This document shows, in pieces, positions 1-6,313 of a stretch of 7,350 nucleotides of DNA. Position 1 is the stretch's first letter. Every line of letters starts with the position of its first letter. The DNA is taken from NCBI GenBank assembly GCA_050245975.1, contig JBFWWW010000193.1:1-7350 (forward strand), written 5' to 3'. Made by a program: the position numbers and the translations under genes. The notes beneath the pieces are model-generated. The model saw nothing but the letters and a program-made list of their open reading frames with translations, ran no database searches and was not told where the DNA came from. Origin of the DNA: JBFWWW01 sp050245975 (GTDB lineage Bacteria; Pseudomonadota; Alphaproteobacteria; Rhizobiales; Hyphomicrobiaceae).

Positions 1-1
1 C

Positions 2-1270
2 CTGGCCCGCGACTGCCGGCTCTTCATTCCTATTCTGAACCCGACCGATGCGGAGATCGACGTCGCACGCACGGAGGCCTGGGGCGCCGACGGACGCGGC
101 ATCAGCATCCGCTATACCGTGCGGACCCAAGGGGCGGCGCCGCGCCAGCGGCTGATTGCCTGCCGTTTCGACGACAGTGGCGAGGGTGAACGGCGCCAAC
201 CCATCGCCATTGCGACGGAAGCCGGACCGGTCGGCGACATCCGGATGTATTTCCTGCGCCGCTACTGGCTGACGGCGCGCACGCTGACGTCCGACCCCGC
301 GCCGCTGGCCGATGTTGAAGACCTGCTGCAGCTGCCTGCACCCGTCGCCGCGACATTGCAGCAGGTGCTGTCAGGCCTGCCCGCGATCGCCATCTATGCT
401 CTGCTCGCGGCAAGCTACGCCCTGATCTACGGTCTCATCGGGCGCATCAATCTCGCGTTCGGAGAGCTTGCCATGCTCGGGGGCTATGGCGCGGTCCTGG
501 GGTTCTCGTTGACGGCGGCAGGGGCCAGCACGACGGGCGCCGTCGCTCTGGGAGTGGCCGTCGCCGCATTGGCGGGCCTCGCGACAGCCGCGGTCTATTC
601 GGCCGCAGCCGCGCTCTGGATCTTCCGACCTCTGATGGGGGCCTCGCTCAATCACCTGCTCGTGGCGACTCTCGGGCTTGCGCTCGCCATGGAGGAGTTC
701 GTGCGCCTGGCGCAGGGGAACGGCATGCATTGGTTGCCGCCGTTCTTCAATCAGCCGATGGCCCTCGCCCGCGCCGGCACCTTCATCGTCACGGTCACGG
801 CCATCGGCATCGCCGTCATCGTGGCGGCCGCGGCGGCGGTCCTGGCGACGCTCTATGTCATGAAGGCATCGCGTTTCGGCCGCGCGTGGCGTGCGTTTGC
901 CGACGATCCGCTCGCGGCCGCCATGTTCGGCGTGAGCCCGGCGGGGATCCTGACCGCGACATTTCTTCTGGCCGGCGTCCTCTCCGGGTTGGGCGGCGTC
1001 GTGATGGCGTTGTTTTACGGAGGCGTCGGCTATTCGGGCGGGCTCGCGCTCGGACTGAAGGCGCTGTTTGCCGCCATCATCGGGGGCATCGGCTCGGTTC
1101 CCGGCGCAATATTCGGCGGCCTTGTCCTCGGCGCGCTCGAGGCGGCCTGGTCGCTGGCTTTCCGCATCGAATACCGCGACGCCTTTCTCTTCTGCCTGCT
1201 GGCAATCGTCATCGTTTTGCGGCCGAACGGATTGTTCGGCTGGGGGCAGGTTCCGGAAAAGCGGGTGTAG
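2..1270 (+). CDS. LivH-type branched-chain amino acid ABC transporter permease with soluble N-terminal domain (5' partial)
   Basis: This is an inner-membrane permease subunit of a LivHMGF-type ABC importer, which moves branched-chain amino acids or related small solutes. The frame is open from the left edge to the TAG at 1268-1270, giving 422 visible residues; the true start lies outside. A GTG at 119 exists but falls inside the N-terminal domain, so I do not accept it as the start. Residues ~1-115 are polar, without membrane segments, and contain two cysteines (residues 5 and 54). From ~126 the protein is strongly hydrophobic and matches LivH: the Y-G-L-I-G-R-I-N-L-A-F-G-E-L segment at 143-156 resembles the LivH L-R-x-I-N-F-A-H-G-E signature, and the Gly/Ala-rich G-L-K-A-L-F-A-A-I-I-G-G-I-G-S-V-P-G stretch near 350 is the usual cytoplasmic coupling region. 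A usual LivH is about 290-310 residues, so the N-terminal domain is extra. No livM, livG or livF follows; the next gene is bpt. The family is secure, the substrate is not. Confidence 0.88.
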   Translation: MARDCRLFIPILNPTDAEIDVARTEAWGADGRGISIRYTVRTQGAAPRQRLIACRFDDSGEGERRQPIAIATEAGPVGDIRMYFLRRYWLTARTLTSDPAPLADVEDLLQLPAPVAATLQQVLSGLPAIAIYALLAASYALIYGLIGRINLAFGELAMLGGYGAVLGFSLTAAGASTTGAVALGVAVAALAGLATAAVYSAAAALWIFRPLMGASLNHLLVATLGLALAMEEFVRLAQGNGMHWLPPFFNQPMALARAGTFIVTVTAIGIAVIVAAAAAVLATLYVMKASRFGRAWRAFADDPLAAAMFGVSPAGILTATFLLAGVLSGLGGVVMALFYGGVGYSGGLALGLKALFAAIIGGIGSVPGAIFGGLVLGALEAAWSLAFRIEYRDAFLFCLLAIVIVLRPNGLFGWGQVPEKRV

Positions 1271-1330
1271 CCTCGCCGCACCCCGCCTGCGACGCGAGTT
1301 GTAGGGATCGCGGCAGCGGCATTGCATCCC

Positions 1331-1360
1331 CTTGATCGTCCACTCGACGTTCCCCTATCA
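1331..1360 (+). promoter_or_regulatory. Candidate promoter for bpt
   Basis: CTTGAT at 1331-1336 and CTATCA at 1355-1360 are separated by 18 bases. This resembles the alphaproteobacterial housekeeping promoter form CTTGAC-N17-CTATAT. A start about 7 bases after the -10 would give a leader of roughly 35 bases before the bpt ATG at 1403, which includes the AAGG ribosome binding site. The position, in a 132-base gap before a same-strand gene of unrelated function, fits. The match is by eye, and the 18-base spacer is one longer than ideal. Confidence 0.45.
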
Positions 1361-1402
1361 TTTCGATCCTGTAAGGCCCGAGGGCCGCGTCAAGGCGATG
1401 CG

Positions 1403-2161
1403 ATGAGCGAACAACAGAAACACTTCCCCGAATTCTATGTCACCGCGCCGCAACCGTGCCCCTATCTGCACGGGCGCCTGGAGCGCAAACTTTTCACGCA
1501 CCTCACGCACGACAAGCCGCCGGCACTGGTCGACAACCTGCTGAAGGGCGGCTTCCGCCGCAGCCAGAACATCGCCTACATGCCCTACTGCGAGGGCTGT
1601 CAGGCCTGCGTGTCGGTACGCGTGATCGCGGACGAATTCGAGCCGTCCTCCTCCATGCGCCGCGTGCTCGACCGCAACACCGACCTTGTCTCGCGCCACA
1701 TCCCGGCGATGCCGACGTCGGAACAGTATTCGCTCTTCCGCTCCTACATCGATGCGCGCCATTCCGATGGCGGCATGGCCGACATGAGCGTGCTCGACTA
1801 TGCGATGATGGTCGAGGACAGCATCATCGACACGTTCCTCACCGAATATCGCCTGCGGCCGCAGAACGCGCTCGACAGCCGCATCGACAAGTGGCCGTTG
1901 CTGGGGGTCGCCCTCTGCGACCGCCTCTCGGACGGCATCTCGATGGTCTACAGCTATTACGATCCCGAGGCCGAGAAGCGCAGCCTCGGCACCTACATGA
2001 TCCTCGACCACATCGCGCATACGCGGAAGCTGGGCCTGCCCTACCTCTATCTCGGCTACTGGATCCAGGGCTCGCGCAAGATGAGCTACAAGACCCGCTT
2101 CCGGCCGCAGGAGCAGCTCACCGGCAGCGGCTGGGTGCGCACGACAGCCGAGCAGGGCTAG
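1403..2161 (+). CDS. bpt: Aspartate/glutamate leucyltransferase (Bpt; bacterial Ate1-like aminoacyl-tRNA-protein transferase)
   Basis: This cytoplasmic enzyme of the N-end rule pathway transfers an amino acid from aminoacyl-tRNA, typically leucine in bacterial Bpt, to proteins with N-terminal Asp or Glu, marking them for ClpS/ClpAP degradation. The product is 252 residues, normal for the family. The N-terminal part has conserved cysteines at 19 (context P-C-P-Y-L) and at 63, 66 and 69 (C-E-G-C-Q-A-C-V-S-V-R). The C-terminal, GNAT-like part has the family's L-G-T-Y-M-I-L-D-H-I (195-204) and Y-L-G-Y-W-I-Q-G-S-x-K-M-x-Y-K (216-230) segments. I chose the ATG at 1403 because AAGG lies at 1392-1395 with a 7-base spacer, and because the N-terminus then matches the family; a TTG at 1322 would add 27 unlike residues and overlap the candidate promoter. 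Some databases call these proteins arginyltransferase (ate); Leu versus Arg specificity cannot be proved from sequence alone. The gene converges on the parC cluster. Confidence 0.94.
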   Translation: MSEQQKHFPEFYVTAPQPCPYLHGRLERKLFTHLTHDKPPALVDNLLKGGFRRSQNIAYMPYCEGCQACVSVRVIADEFEPSSSMRRVLDRNTDLVSRHIPAMPTSEQYSLFRSYIDARHSDGGMADMSVLDYAMMVEDSIIDTFLTEYRLRPQNALDSRIDKWPLLGVALCDRLSDGISMVYSYYDPEAEKRSLGTYMILDHIAHTRKLGLPYLYLGYWIQGSRKMSYKTRFRPQEQLTGSGWVRTTAEQG

Positions 2162-2165
2162 CCGT

Positions 2166-2178
2166 CGCGCTCAGCGCG
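2166..2178. other. Short GC-only inverted repeat at the convergent gene junction
   Basis: CGCGC and GCGCG flank a 3-base TCA loop, giving a 5-bp stem that covers the stop codon of the small exported protein gene and most of the 9 bases between it and the bpt stop. It has no T-run on either side, so it does not meet the form of an intrinsic terminator. It could still slow or stop polymerase from either direction, but in GC-rich DNA a stem this short can arise by chance. Confidence 0.2.
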
Positions 2179-2617
2179 CAAGCTCCGCGTCGATCTTGCC
2201 GAACATGTAGGTCCACTTGGCCTTCTGCGTCTCGACGAGCGAGGCCATCGTGCCGCGCACCTCGCCGAGCAGCGCGCAATCGGGCACGGCCGCCGCCGAA
2301 CCCGCCTCGCCCTTGCTGGCGATGGCGCGCAGCAAATCCTCGGATTTCTGGTCAAGGTCGGCGATGGCGTCATCGCGCACCAGCGGCGCGGCGGCCTTGA
2401 GGAACTCCTCGTGGCTCCAGCCGCGCTTGTCCTTGAGTTGCCGGAGCTTGGCCTGGAACGTGGGGGAATTCTCGCGCGTCAGCGTGCGCAGCGCCGCGGC
2501 CGCATCGTCGACGACGGCCTCGAACTCGGCCTTCGTGCACGTGCCTTGCGCGGCGGCCGGAATGGCACAGAGGATGCAGCCCAGCACGGCCAGCATGGGC
2601 GGCATCAGGCGCATCAT
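2171..2617 (-). CDS. Small exported protein of unknown function, translationally coupled to parC
   Basis: The product is 148 residues and I do not recognise the family. Residues 1-23 look like a Sec signal peptide: Met/Arg start, hydrophobic core M-L-A-V-L-G-C-I-L-C-A-I, then a P-A-A-A cleavage region before Q24-G-T-C. The mature part is about 125 residues, mostly helical in character and rich in Ala, Lys, Asp and Glu, with only two cysteines (27 and 114) that could form a disulfide in the periplasm. A lipoprotein reading (V-L-G-C at 11-14) is possible but places the cysteine in mid-core, so I prefer signal peptidase I. The start ATG overlaps the parC TGA as ATGA (2617-2614), implying coupled translation; a second ATG follows immediately. 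The upstream region has no clear Shine-Dalgarno site, consistent with coupling. Convergent with bpt. The reading frame and export are well supported; the function is unknown. Confidence 0.8.
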   Translation of the reverse strand: MMRLMPPMLAVLGCILCAIPAAAQGTCTKAEFEAVVDDAAAALRTLTRENSPTFQAKLRQLKDKRGWSHEEFLKAAAPLVRDDAIADLDQKSEDLLRAIASKGEAGSAAAVPDCALLGEVRGTMASLVETQKAKWTYMFGKIDAELAR

Positions 2618-4857
2618 GACACCGGACCGAACCTGTTGGAGCGCGGGAAACCCTTCGGCGCCAGCCGGCCGGCCTGGGCTCGGCTGCCGACCCAGTCGCG
2701 CAACTCCGCCATCGCCAGAGTGAATGTCCGGCCGGCGGCGTCGAGCCACGTCAGGCCGTCCTCCTTGAAGAACACCCGCGCGTCCGACAGCTGTCCATCC
2801 TTGAAGCGCTGCAGGATGACGCCCTTGCCGCGCGTCATCTCGTTCACCTCGTCGAGCGGGAAGACGAGCATCTTCCGGTTTTCGCCGATGGTGGCGACCA
2901 TGTCGCCCTCGGCGGGCACGGCAAGGCATGCTTCCTCGGGCTCGGTGAGGTTCATCACCTGCTTGCCCTTGCGGGTCACCGCGATCACCTCGTCCTCGGG
3001 CACGATGAAGCCGTGGCCGGACGTGGCGCCCAGCAGGAGCTTGCGCCCCGGTTCGTGCACCAGCACCTCGACGAAGTCGTGGTTCTCTTCCAGGTCGACG
3101 ATGAGGCGCAGCGGCTCGCCGTGGCCGCGGCCACCGGGAAGCTGGTCGCCGGTGAGCGTGAAGAACTTGCCGTTCGTCGCCAGCACCAAGAGCTTGTCGG
3201 TGGTCGATGCCTTGACCGCGCGCTTCAGTCCGTCGCCCTGCTTGAAATCGAGCTTCGAGGTGTCATCCATGTGGCCCTTCATGGCCCTGATCCAGCCCTT
3301 CTCGGACAGGATGACCGTGATGGGCTCCTTCTCGATCATGGCCTGATCGAGGTCCACCTCGATGGCCGGCGCGTCGGCAAACGACGAGCGCCGGCGGCCG
3401 AGCTCGGTCTTCTTGGAGTAGCGCTCGCGCGTCTGCCGGATGTCGTCGGCGATCCGCTCCCACTGCAGGTCGTCCGACTTGAGCAGCGCCTTGATCTCCC
3501 GTCGCTCCTTCGTCAGCTCGGAATGCTCGCCGCGGATCTCGTGCTCCTCGAGTTTCGACAGCGACTTGAGGCGCAGGTTGAGGATCGCGTCCGCCTGTAC
3601 GTCCGTCAGCTTGAAGCGGCTGATGAGCTTCGCCTTCGGATCGTCCTCGAAACGGACGATCCGGATCACCTCGTCGATGTTGAGATAGGCGATGAGGTAG
3701 CCGTCGAGCACCTCGAGGCGATGCTCGACTTTCTCAAGCCGATGCGTGCTGCGCCGCTTGAGGACGTCGCGCTGGTGGTCGAGCCAGTGGCGCAGCACCT
3801 CGCGCAGCGACAGCACGCCGGGGACCTGGCCGTCCGCCAGCACGTTCATGTTGAGGCCGAACCGCGACTCCAGCTCCGTAAGGCGGAACAGGCTCTCCAT
3901 GAGCAGGGTCGGGTCGACCGCGCGAGTCTTGGGCTCCAGCACCAGACGGACCGTATCGGCGCTCTCGTCGCGCACGTCGCCGAGCAGCGGCAGCTTCTTG
4001 TCGGTCAGCAGCTCGGCGATCTTCTCGACAAGCTTCGCCTTCTGCACCTGATAGGGAATTTCGGTGACGACGATCTGGTAGCCGCCGCGGCCCGTATCCT
4101 CGCGCTCCCAGCGCGCCCGCAGCCGGAAACCGCCGCGACCTGTCTTGTAGGCCTCGACGATGGCATCGCGCGGCTCGACGATGATGCCCCCGGTCGGGAA
4201 ATCGGGGCCTGGGATCATCTCCACCAGCTTCTCGATGGTGGCGTTGGGATGCTTGATGAGATGCAGCAGCGCCGTACACAACTCCTCGGCGTTGTGCGGC
4301 GGAATATTGGTCGCCATGCCGACCGCGATGCCGGCCGCGCCATTGGCGAGAAGGTTGGGAAATGCGGCCGGAAGAACGACCGGCTCGTGATCGTCACCGT
4401 TGAAGGTCGGCCGGAAATCGACGGCATTCTCGTCGAGACCGTCGAGCAGCTCGGCGGCCGTATCCGTCAGCCGCGCCTCGGTGTAGCGGTAGGCTGCGGC
4501 ATTGTCGCCGTCGATGTTGCCGAAATTGCCCTGCCCGTCGACGAGCGGGTAACGCTGCGCGAACTCCTGCGCAAGACGCACGAGGGCGTCATAGACCGAC
4601 TGGTCGCCGTGCGGATGGTACTTGCCGATCACGTCGCCGACGACGCGCGCACACTTCTTGAAGCCGCCATCCGGATCGAGCTTCAACTCGCGCATGGCGA
4701 AAAGGACGCGGCGGTGAACCGGCTTCAACCCGTCGCGGACATCGGGCAGCGCGCGCCCCATGATGGTGGACAGCGCATAGGCCAGATAGCGCTGCTCCAG
4801 GGCATCGCGCAGGTTCACGGGCTCGATGGGCCCCGGCAGAATCGGTTTGTCGCTCAT
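2614..4857 (-). CDS. parC: DNA topoisomerase IV subunit A (ParC)
   Basis: ParC is the DNA-cleaving subunit of topoisomerase IV, which with ParE decatenates replicated chromosomes in the cytoplasm. The product is 747 residues, usual for alphaproteobacterial ParC. The N-terminal breakage-reunion domain shows A-L-P-D-V-R-D-G-L-K-P-V-H-R-R (36-50), the helix-turn-helix K-Y-H-P-H-G-D (79-85), the catalytic tyrosine Y125 in R-Y-T-E-A-R-L, and I-P-P-H-N (185-189). A coiled region around 355-490 leads to the C-terminal beta-pinwheel (~500-747). This carries only degenerate GyrA-box-like segments (G-G-R-G at 575-578; R-G-K-G near 676) instead of the canonical Q-R-R-G-G-R-G, which argues for ParC over GyrA. 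The residue after HPHGD is Gln86, where E. coli ParC has Ser80. The ATG at 4857 has no visible Shine-Dalgarno site; a promoter-like sequence sits directly upstream. The stop overlaps the next gene's start as ATGA. Confidence 0.96.
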   Translation of the reverse strand: MSDKPILPGPIEPVNLRDALEQRYLAYALSTIMGRALPDVRDGLKPVHRRVLFAMRELKLDPDGGFKKCARVVGDVIGKYHPHGDQSVYDALVRLAQEFAQRYPLVDGQGNFGNIDGDNAAAYRYTEARLTDTAAELLDGLDENAVDFRPTFNGDDHEPVVLPAAFPNLLANGAAGIAVGMATNIPPHNAEELCTALLHLIKHPNATIEKLVEMIPGPDFPTGGIIVEPRDAIVEAYKTGRGGFRLRARWEREDTGRGGYQIVVTEIPYQVQKAKLVEKIAELLTDKKLPLLGDVRDESADTVRLVLEPKTRAVDPTLLMESLFRLTELESRFGLNMNVLADGQVPGVLSLREVLRHWLDHQRDVLKRRSTHRLEKVEHRLEVLDGYLIAYLNIDEVIRIVRFEDDPKAKLISRFKLTDVQADAILNLRLKSLSKLEEHEIRGEHSELTKERREIKALLKSDDLQWERIADDIRQTRERYSKKTELGRRRSSFADAPAIEVDLDQAMIEKEPITVILSEKGWIRAMKGHMDDTSKLDFKQGDGLKRAVKASTTDKLLVLATNGKFFTLTGDQLPGGRGHGEPLRLIVDLEENHDFVEVLVHEPGRKLLLGATSGHGFIVPEDEVIAVTRKGKQVMNLTEPEEACLAVPAEGDMVATIGENRKMLVFPLDEVNEMTRGKGVILQRFKDGQLSDARVFFKEDGLTWLDAAGRTFTLAMAELRDWVGSRAQAGRLAPKGFPRSNRFGPVS

Positions 4858-4864
4858 GGCCGTG

Positions 4865-4893
4865 AGTTAGCGTGCAGGGGGGCCGCTCTCAAG
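4865..4893 (-). promoter_or_regulatory. Candidate parC promoter, nearly leaderless
   Basis: On the minus strand, CTTGAG (4893-4888) and CTAACT (4870-4865) are separated by exactly 17 bases, close to the alphaproteobacterial form CTTGAC-N17-CTATAT. It lies in the only sizeable gap of the cluster (4858-4931, 74 bases). A transcription start 6-7 bases after the -10 would fall at about 4859-4858, directly before the parC ATG at 4857. That agrees with the lack of a ribosome binding site upstream of parC. Identified by eye only. Confidence 0.45.
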
Positions 4894-4931
4894 TGCTGCG
4901 GGGACACAGGTTGCAGGAACACGTCCAACTT

Positions 4932-5537
4932 TCAGGCCTGCAATGCCGCAACCAGGCGGGACGGCGGAAATCCGGCGCCGATGGCAGCCGCAACGGCGGC
5001 TTGCCAGACGACGAACAGGAAGCCGATGTCGAGCACCTTTGCCTGGTCCAGGTAGAGCATCAGCCCCGCAATCGCCCCCACCACCGTCGTCAGCAGAAAC
5101 ATGAGCGGCCGGCGCAACGAGGCGACGAACAGCGCCGCCCCCATTTGCGTGATGGCCGCGCCGAGCGCGCCGGACACCAGGCAGGCGAGCACGAGCGTTC
5201 CCTTGTTGAAGGGCGTATCGCCGAACTTGTGGATGGCAACCGCCGAATTGATGGCCGCGCTCCATGCATACATCGTCACCAGCAGCACAACCGGTATCGC
5301 CCACAGCCGGCGCGTCCCCCAGATGAAGACGCCGGCCGCCACGACAGCGCCGAAGAACAGGCCCACCGGCAGCATTGCAGGGTCGAGCCAGAACAACGCC
5401 CCCACCGGCTCCAGCTGATCGGATTCGAACCCATCGATGCCCACGAGCGCCGACAGGATGCCCGATACGAGACCCAGCACCGACATGGCGACGGCAGGAA
5501 TATCCCACGGCTCGCTGGCTGGCCGGCCGATCTGCAT
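4932..5537 (-). CDS. Unrecognised inner-membrane protein with about six membrane segments
   Basis: The product is 201 residues and I do not recognise a family or catalytic motif. Hydrophobic stretches lie at about 14-33, 56-73, 79-99, 114-138, 144-163 and 169-188, suggesting six transmembrane helices. The loop 34-53 is acidic (G-I-D-G-F-E-S-D-Q-L-E-P), and short basic turns (T-R-R at 75-77, L-R-R at 141-143) fit cytoplasmic loops. The frame is also open to a TTG at 5555, but I place the start at the ATG at 5537 because AGGAG (5548-5544) precedes it with a 6-base spacer. The gene lies 29 bases after recO and 74 bases before parC on the same strand, so it is probably co-transcribed with era-recO. 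Its position among repair and topology genes does not by itself indicate a role there. No signs of transfer are visible. Confidence 0.82.
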   Translation of the reverse strand: MQIGRPASEPWDIPAVAMSVLGLVSGILSALVGIDGFESDQLEPVGALFWLDPAMLPVGLFFGAVVAAGVFIWGTRRLWAIPVVLLVTMYAWSAAINSAVAIHKFGDTPFNKGTLVLACLVSGALGAAITQMGAALFVASLRRPLMFLLTTVVGAIAGLMLYLDQAKVLDIGFLFVVWQAAVAAAIGAGFPPSRLVAALQA

Positions 5538-5543
5538 GGCACG

Positions 5544-5548
5544 CTCCT
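5544..5548 (-). promoter_or_regulatory. Shine-Dalgarno site that fixes the start of the six-segment membrane protein
   Basis: AGGAG reads 5548 to 5544 on the minus strand, 6 bases before the ATG at 5537. It is the clearest ribosome binding site in the window. It lies inside the extension that a TTG start at 5555 would create, so it decides between the two starts. Confidence 0.7.
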
Positions 5549-5566
5549 GTCCCAACCTGTCCGCAG

Positions 5567-6289
5567 CTACATCTGACGAAGATACTGCAAAAACCGGTCG
5601 CGGGCCTCCGGCATCGTCATTTCGCGGGGGTGCAGCACGCGCATCGCCAGAAAATGCCCCGTCAGCGCGAAAGCGGCGTGAAGGTCGCCGCTCGTCACGG
5701 GAGCGCCCGCCTTCCCGGCAAGAAAGGCCGGCAATGCGAGCAGCCGTTCCTTGTAGGCTTCTCCTGCACCGGCGGAGACGGCGCGACCCGAGCGCGGCGA
5801 GACGTAGACCAGCTCCTCCGTGGCGCCCGTGACGGCACAGGACTTGAGGTCAAGACCGAAACCCAGCTCCTCAAGCAACGCCAGTTCCCAGCGCACCAGG
5901 AGAGCCGGCCACACGCTGGCGTCCTCGAAGAACGACAGCACGAACAGCGTCACCTCGTAGAGGCTCGGATGCGGATCACGCTCCGGCAGAAGGCGCGCAA
6001 GCGTCGTCAGCGACGTGAGCCCCGCCAGACGCAGCCGGTCCTCCATCGCTTCCGCGGCATAGCCGCGCTCCAGCTCGAGCGAGAAATGCCCCAGATGATC
6101 GGAGAGCCGCGCCTTCCACGAGACGCCGACCTGGTTGCCGATCTGCAGCACGGGGCGGAGCTTTCGCGAACGGCCGCCATGCACGAGGCCGAGATGGCGC
6201 CCGTGCTCGCGCGTGAACAGCTCGACGACCGCTGCCGTCTCGCCATGCGGGCGCACGCCCAGGATCACCGCTTCGTCGGACCAGTGCAT
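5567..6289 (-). CDS. recO: DNA repair protein RecO
   Basis: RecO is a cytoplasmic recombination mediator of the RecFOR pathway; with RecR it loads RecA onto SSB-coated single-stranded DNA and anneals complementary strands. The product is 240 residues, normal for RecO. The N-terminus M-H-W-S-D-E-A-V-I-L-G-V-R (1-13) is the characteristic opening of the OB-fold domain (~1-80), followed by the helical domain. The segment C-A-V-T-G-A-T-E-E-L-V-Y-V-S-P-R-S-G-R-A (151-170) is the usual RecO central signature. Only one cysteine (151) is present there, so the four-cysteine zinc site found in some RecO proteins is absent. The start at 6289 is forced: the frame is closed by the era TGA at 6314-6316 and no other start codon lies between. 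Its Shine-Dalgarno site is poor; the AAGGAG at the end of era is 27 bases away. The gene lies 24 bases downstream of era. Confidence 0.95.
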   Translation of the reverse strand: MHWSDEAVILGVRPHGETAAVVELFTREHGRHLGLVHGGRSRKLRPVLQIGNQVGVSWKARLSDHLGHFSLELERGYAAEAMEDRLRLAGLTSLTTLARLLPERDPHPSLYEVTLFVLSFFEDASVWPALLVRWELALLEELGFGLDLKSCAVTGATEELVYVSPRSGRAVSAGAGEAYKERLLALPAFLAGKAGAPVTSGDLHAAFALTGHFLAMRVLHPREMTMPEARDRFLQYLRQM

Positions 6290-6313
6290 ATGCTGCGCGC
6301 GGCCGGCGCCGCT

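Noticed and set aside
371..1327. A 318-residue minus-strand open frame opposite the permease
   Set aside because: It is highly rich in Arg, Asp, Glu and Gly and lacks any hydrophobic core or domain. It mirrors the LivH-like coding frame, which has clear family motifs.
1304..1330. GGGAT...ATCCC inverted repeat as a terminator for the permease gene
   Set aside because: The stem is 5 bp with a 17-base loop and no following T-run, so it is not a credible intrinsic terminator.
1322..1402. TTG start for bpt giving 27 extra residues
   Set aside because: The extra residues do not resemble the family N-terminus and overlap the candidate promoter; ATG 1403 has AAGG at a proper distance.
2618..2929. 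Upstream extension of the small exported protein frame into parC
   Set aside because: The extension is Arg/Gly-rich shadow sequence inside parC. Starting at 2617 instead gives a clean signal peptide and an ATGA overlap.
3013..5055. A 680-residue open frame on the plus strand, antisense to parC
   Set aside because: parC is unmistakable on the other strand, with catalytic Tyr and full length. The antisense product is a low-complexity mix of Leu, Arg, Glu, Asp and Gln with no motif, as expected from the complement of GC-rich codons.
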